A DNA stretch of 64,000 bases from Tolypeutes matacus (taxonomy: Eukaryota > Chordata > Mammalia > Cingulata > Chlamyphoridae): NCBI GenBank assembly GCA_026826555.1, contig JAKSZT010054324.1:124001-188000 (forward strand). The letters run 5' to 3'. This document shows, piece after piece, positions 58,407-64,000 of this stretch. The translations under genes and the position numbers were made by a program. The notes beneath the pieces were generated by a model. It worked only from the letters and a program-made list of their open reading frames with translations, had not been told where the DNA came from and did not search any database. Every line of letters starts with the position of its first letter. The first letter of the stretch is position 1.

Positions 58407-59229
58407 GATTGTTCAAAGTAGTTTTTTATTTTATTGATAACGTTTTTTTAATCATTATCGTGTCTACATAATGAGCTTATATTACTTTAATATTAGATAA
58501 AATATTAAGTAAATATCATAAAGAGAAAAGGATTACCATTATTCAGAAGAACCACTACACTTAAGAAAGTAATAAGTATCAGATCTAAAGTAAGTTTAAT
58601 CTTTCTATTTTGCAGTGTCTTTTCATTAGATTGCTTGCAATACTTGCTTTTACTACTGTAAGGAAGAAGGATGAATTATTTTGACCTACAATAAGTATCA
58701 CTAAAAGTATATAGTTGATAATAACTAAATTGATACTGAAAAGGAGGTACAAATTTTGCATATTTATAATTTTTTAATTCGGAAGGTTGCTTTTTAGAAA
58801 GTGTGGCCATTAACTTCTAGAAACATATAGTGTCCTGTATATGTTGCTAGTAATCATACTGCATTGTACTTGTACAAAATCAGTAAATTAGGAACAATAA
58901 AATGATCCATTTTTTAAAGGGTGCATAGATAATACAGTTATACTGGTAGGAAAAGTTCAATTCAATAGTAAAACTTAATAAGAGCTGCAAAGTACTACTT
59001 GCTAAACTTAAAACTTATTTTGGAGGCTCAAATATTTGTCTTAAATAACTATATAGAAAGGTGTATCTTGTTCCTTCTTCTCTTTTGTTGAACTGCTTTT
59101 TCAGGCATACAGGTGAAAATAGTGATCCATTTTACAGAGTAACAAGGGAAACTAAAGGGATTTAGATAGAATACCAAAAACATGCAAGAATTTAAGTTAA
59201 ACTATAATTTATAGAAGTGGTCTAAAATG
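58407..59229. other. Unassigned AT-rich DNA
   Basis: No feature recognised. Confidence 0.6.
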
Positions 59230-59242
59230 TAATATACTATTT
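59230..59242 (+). repeat. Target-site duplication, left copy (L1-C)
   Basis: TAATATACTATTT, identical to 61,038-61,050. Confidence 0.95.
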
Positions 59243-61037
59243 TTTTAATTTTTTAAATTATTTTTATTTTTTAAAAGATACTTAGATTACATAAATGACA
59301 CATAAAAAATGTAAGGGATTCCCATATGCCCCACTCCCTACCCCTCCTACACTTTCCCACTTTAACAACATCCTTTATTAGTGTAGTACATTTATTACAA
59401 TTGATGAACACATATTGGAGCATTGCCACTAAGCATGGATGAAAGTTTACATTGTAGTTCACACTCTCTCCCATCCAATTCTGTAGGTTATGGCAAGATA
59501 TATAATGGCCTGTATCTATTATTGCAATGCCATTCAGGACAATTCCCAAGTCTTGAAAATGCCCCATATTACACCTGTTTTTCCCTCTCCCTGCTCTCAG
59601 AACCTCCAGTGGCCACTGCCTCCACATCAATGATATAATTCTTTCCATTTCTAGAATCACAATAAGTATATAGTAGAATACCAGTAAGTCTACTTTAGTC
59701 CCCAATCCTGAGGATTCTGGGATGGTGATGTCCACTCCACCTCTAATTGAGAGGGAGCTGCAATCCTTTGGGGCCAAGGGATGGGACTTTCTTGTTTGCA
59801 CTTGTAGACTTTCTTGGTTTCTTGGTATGGTAGTTGTCCATCATTACCTCTTTGTTAGTTTTCCTGGGTAAGACCAATAAACTGGAGAGTAGGTGCTGCA
59901 ACTCCGCTGACATTTGGGGCCCAGCTGGCACATGGACAGCCCAAAAATTTAAATCTCTTGGACGTACACCTACCAATTTTAGTACTAATTATAGATTCAA
60001 ATAGAAGAACAGTAAAGCCATGTGTAGGGAGACCACAAATGAGTCCCACTGCCAAGGCACAAAACTCCTGAGCTATCTGCCTTGACTATAGTGTCTGGAT
60101 GTCTCCAGAGTCCTCAGGAACTACACTATTTGGGGTAGTATCTACTTTGGCAGTCAATGAGATCCTGCTGATACTTGCATAAGCATAACCTCTGGAATGA
60201 CCCCCTGACCCACTTTGATGTCTCTTAGCCATATAAACTCACTTGTCTTTACATTTTGCCCCTTTTGGTCAAGGTCTTTTTCCAGTTGCATTGCTAGTTG
60301 ATGCTTGATAGTAATCCCTCGGTAGAGAGGATCATCCCCAGGAGTCATGTCCCTCACTGGGGGGAAGTTAATGTATTTATATGCTGAGTATGACTTAGAC
60401 AGAGGCCATATTTGAGCAACAAGGAGGCTCCCAGGAGGCAATTCTTAGGCATCCTATGATACTAGGCTAAGTTTCCATTTCAAGAGTAAAGGTTCATAAG
60501 CACAGTCATCAATACCAAGGACCCATCAATGGACCATCCACTTTCACTAGTCATTGCCCCTGTACTCGGGGGATTCTTGATGTTCCATTTGGAGAATGTG
60601 GCAGAGCTCCCCAGGATGGGAATTTGATATTCCTTTGGTTTTTGTGTGAATCTCCACCCACTGCAACAATGCCCCATGAACATTTGAAGACATTTAGATG
60701 GCTAATATGTATGCCCAGTCTAGCTTCATCCCATGTATCTCCCATCACTCACACCCCACATCAATGGTCCTCCCCTGCCACAATTGTAACCCTTCTGTGA
60801 TCCAGAACTTCTTCAAGAATGAAGCCAATAAAATAGCCAAATGCAATTAATAAGAAAATGAAATAATAATGATAGTTTCAGAAATTAGAAATAAAATACA
60901 AAAAAAATTTTTTTAAATTAAAAAGTTTTTTGGAGCAATAGAAACTAATGAAAAATATTTTAATTTTTTTCTTTCTTTTTTGACATTTTGCCTTTCATCA
61001 CTGTAAGATCTGTTTTCCTATATGTACAGTAATAAAA
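59243..61037 (-). mobile_element. 5'-truncated L1 (L1-C), 3' UTR only
   Basis: Bounded by perfect 13-bp duplications, with its A-rich end at the low-coordinate side. On the minus strand it begins inside the proximal 3' UTR segment ('cagtgatgaaaggcaaaatg', about 61,000, as in L1-A at 25,247) and runs straight into the whole distal segment. It contains frames (for example 60,154-60,441 and 59,271-59,801, minus) that are open by chance; the L1-A copy has stops in the matching frames. Younger-looking and less decayed than L1-A. Confidence 0.92.
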
Positions 61038-61050
61038 TAATATACTATTT
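61038..61050 (+). repeat. Target-site duplication, right copy (L1-C)
   Basis: TAATATACTATTT, partner of 59,230-59,242. Confidence 0.95.
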
Positions 61051-61329
61051 ATACTTAAATTCTTCTTTCAAACTTTCAATAAAAAAGAAATTAACCAATC
61101 CTAGATTCAAACTTATCTGAATTTCACTATGTGTTACTGCTATTTAACTTTCTATATAAAAAGATATATCTTACCCACAGCACAATCATATCACCTTTAC
61201 AGTGATTTCAAGAATAAATATTAATTGTTGTTTTATATGGGTATTCATATATATTATTGATATGTTTGTGCTAAAATAGAACTGAGAAAAATAAATATTG
61301 GAGATAATAAAAATAATATAATTTTTTCA
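61051..61329. other. Unassigned spacer between L1-C and L1-E
   Basis: About 280 bp of AT-rich DNA with no recognised feature. Confidence 0.6.
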
Positions 61330-61754
61330 AATCAGGTGATATATTGCTTTTTTAAAATGATCTATCCAAAGTGTATAATCAATGACTTTTAGTATAATCA
61401 CAATATTGTACATTCATCATCTCAAAAATTTTAGAAAAATTTCATTACTCCAAAAAGAAAGACTTCACTTCTCTTAGGATTCTTTCCTCAGCCCTATATA
61501 ACCAATAATCTAATTTCAGTTTTATAAATTGGTTTACATTTATATTTTATATAAATGGAATAATACAATATGTAATATTCTGTGTCTGGTCTCCTTCACT
61601 TAGTATAATGTTTATTTTATTTTTTTCTGATATTGGCATTTTGTAGTATTAACCTACATTTGTTCATTTTCAAAGAAAAAGGGTATTATATATGCAATTT
61701 TACCCTTATTCATATTTCACATAATATATTTATATTTCACATAATATATTTAGT
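61330..61754 (-). other. L1-E 3' UTR
   Basis: Plus-strand phrases 'ttcatcatctcaaaaatttt', 'tttcattactccaaaaagaa', 'atataaatggaataataca' and 'tctccttcacttagtataat' are the reverse complement of a conventional old L1 3' region, contiguous with ORF2 at 61,755. There is a local repeat of 'catatttcacataatatatt' at about 61,711-61,750. Confidence 0.7.
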
Positions 61755-64000
61755 TCATAATAAGGCAATCATACAGTATTTGTCCTTTTCTGTATGGCTT
61801 GCTTCACTCAACATAATGCCCTCCAGGTTCATCCATGTTGTCATATGTTTCACAATTTCATTTCTTCTTACTGCTGCATAATATTCCATTGTGTGTATAC
61901 ACCACAATTTATTTATCCATTCATCAGTTGAAGGACACCTGGGTTGTTTCCAACTTTTGGCTATTGTGAATAACGCTGCTATGTACATTGGTGGACAGAT
62001 GTCTTTTGTGTCACTACTCTTCGTACTTCTGGGTATATACCTAGCAATAGTATTGCCAGGTTCCATGGCAAATCTATATTCAAATTCCTTAGGAACTGCC
62101 AAACAGTCTTCCATAGTGGCTGTACCTTTCTACATTCCCAAAAACAGTAAATAAGTGTTCCTATCTTTCCACATTTTCTTCAACATTTACAGTTTTCTGA
62201 CTTTTTAATAGCCATCAGTCTAATAGATGTGAAATGATATCTCATTGTAGTTTTGGTTTTCATTTCCCTGATTGCTAGTGATGCTGAACATTTTTTCATT
62301 TGTTGCTTCACGATTTGTATTTCTTCTTTGGACAGTTGTCTTTTCAAGTCTTTTCCCCATTTGTTATTCGGGTTGTTTGTCTTTTTATTATTGAGTTGTA
62401 TGATTTCCTTATATATTGTGAATATTAAACCCTCATCAGATATGTGATTGTCAAATATTTTCTCCCATTGAGTTGGCTGCCTTTTCACCCTTTTGAAAAA
62501 GTCCTTTGAGGTGAAAAGTGTTGAATTTTGAGGAAGTTCCATTTATCTATTTTTTCTTTTGTTGTTCATGCTTCTGGTGTAAGGTTTAAGAACTACCACC
62601 TAAAACAAGATCTTGAAGATGTTTTCTTACATTTTTTTCTAGTATTTTTATGGTTGTTGTTTTTATATTTAGGTCCATGATCCATTTTGAGCTAATTTTT
62701 GTATGTGGTGTGAGATAGGGGTCTTCTTTCTTTCTTTTGGATATGGCTATCCAGTTCTCCAAGCACCATTTTTTCAAATAGACTGCTTTGGCACAGCTGG
62801 GTGGACTTAAAAACCTTGTGAAAAATCATTGACTGTAGATGTGAGGGTCAATTTCTGAGTTCTTGATTCGTTTCCATTGATCAAACGTTCTGTAGTTTTC
62901 TGAATACAGGTCCTTTATGCCCTTGGATAAGTTTTCCCTAAATATTTGATTGTTTTAGTCACTATTATAAATTGAATTTTTTTTCTGATTTCCTCCTCAG
63001 AATGCACATCAGTAGTGTATACAAACATTTTTGATTTTTGCATATTAATCTGGTATCCTGCCAGTTTGCTGAACTCATTTATTAATTGTAATATCTTTGT
63101 TGTAGATTTTTCAGGATTTTCTAGATAGAAGATCATGTCATCAGCGAATAGTGAAAGTTTTACTTCTTCCTTTCCAATTTGGGTGCGTTTTATTTCTTTG
63201 TCTAGCTTAATTGCTCTAGCTAGAACTTCTAGCACAATATTGAATAAAAATGGTGACACTGGGAATCCTCATCTTGTTCCTGATCTCAGCAGGAAAGCTC
63301 TCACTCAGTCTTTCACTATTAAGTACAATGCTATCTGTAGGTTTTTCATATATGGACTTTACCATATTTAGAAACTTTCCTTCTATTCCTATCTTTCGGA
63401 GCATTTTTATCAAGAAAGGATGCTATATTTTTTCAAATGCCTTTTCTGCACCATTGAGAGGATCATGTGGTTTCTCTTCTGCAATTTATCAATGTGGTTT
63501 ATTACACTAATTGATTTTCTTATATTTAAACACCCATGCATACCTGGGATAAAACCCACTTGATCATGGTGTATAATTCTTTTAATGTGCTTTTGGATTT
63601 GGTTTCAAGTATTTTGTTGAGGATATTTGTGCAACTATATTCATTAGAGATATTGGAATGTATTTTTATTTTTGTAGTGTCTTTATTTGGTTTTGATATT
63701 AGGGTGCTGTTGGCTTCATAGAGTTAGGTAGCATTCTTTCCTGTTGAGTTTTTTTGGAAGAACTTGGGCAAAAGATCAGTATTAGGTTGTAGTGTCTTTA
63801 TCTGGTTTTGGTATTAGGGTGATACCAAATGATTGGTAGAATTCACCTGTGAAGCCATCTGGTCCATGGCTTTTCATCTTTGGGAAGTTTTTCATGACTG
63901 TTTCAATCTCTTCACTTGTGTTTGGTTTGTTGAGATTTTCTATTTCTTCTAGGGTCAATGTAGGTGGTTTGTGTGTTTCTAGGAATTTATCCCTCTCATT
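61755..64000 (-). pseudogene. L1-E ORF2, broken, continues past the window
   Basis: Minus-strand blocks, C-terminal first: WINKLWCIHTMEYYAAVRRN (61,755-62,114 frame), RQPTQWEKIFDNHISDEGLI (62,180-62,542), then the reverse transcriptase with [17 protein letters not shown] and SLFADDMIF (FADDM at 63,134-63,148, both aspartates kept), and further upstream a decayed GFIPGM and finger region to 64,000. Stops and shifts separate the blocks. A short local duplication lies at about 63,676-63,820. Dead copy; its 5' half lies outside the window. Confidence 0.93.

Noticed and set aside
59271..59801. 176-residue minus-strand frame in L1-C
   Set aside because: It lies in L1 3' UTR; the homologous L1-A region has stops in that frame, so there is no sign of selection for coding.

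Overview
This window is AT-rich, repeat-dense mammalian intergenic or intronic DNA. I find no cellular protein-coding exon, no functional RNA gene, no CRISPR array and no bacterial-type operon. The best lineage clues are tRNA-Ala-like SINEs of the kind described from armadillo (one at 13,183-13,271, one dimer at 40,777-41,009) and L1 elements whose 3' UTRs resemble those I know from xenarthran genomic sequence. A xenarthran, most likely the nine-banded armadillo, is my inference (about 0.7); only a genome search would settle it.

Layout. 1-8.7 kb: unique AT-rich DNA with old L2, MIR and L1 pieces and a strong inverted repeat at 7,054-7,092. 8.7-14.8 kb: a very decayed plus-strand endogenous retrovirus whose left LTR was later split by a MaLR-type solo LTR (8,849-9,494) and whose interior carries a SINE. 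16.2-16.7 kb: an unclassified LTR-like stretch. 18.88-27.06 kb: a full-length plus-strand L1 (L1-A) with an unusually long composite 3' UTR (about 2.9 kb) and a 109-bp retroposed fragment inside ORF1. 27.45-34.08 kb: a second, older full-length L1 (L1-B), with a young 3' L1 fragment inserted in it. 35.4-36.0 kb: an L1 3' UTR fragment. 38.1-38.6 kb: a possible minus-strand solo LTR. 44.14-51.25 kb: a minus-strand gammaretrovirus-like provirus with paired LTRs, a 5-bp target duplication, a tRNA-Pro-type primer site, and broken gag, pro, integrase and env; its reverse transcriptase region is gone and about 2.1 kb of foreign sequence splits the integrase. 51.7-58.4 kb: MaLR/MLT-like LTRs. 59.24-61.04 kb: a 5'-truncated minus-strand L1 (L1-C) that confirms the composite 3' UTR. 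61.3-64.0 kb: a minus-strand L1 (L1-E) running off the window.

Nothing here looks able to make a working protein: every L1 and retroviral frame has stops or frameshifts. The value lies in the insertion history. Target-site duplications can be read for seven insertions, and several nested events can be ordered. The points most worth following up are the L1 composite 3' UTR, a pair of nearly identical L1 3' fragments sharing a 106-bp non-L1 tail (probable 3' transduction), and the unidentified segment within the provirus.
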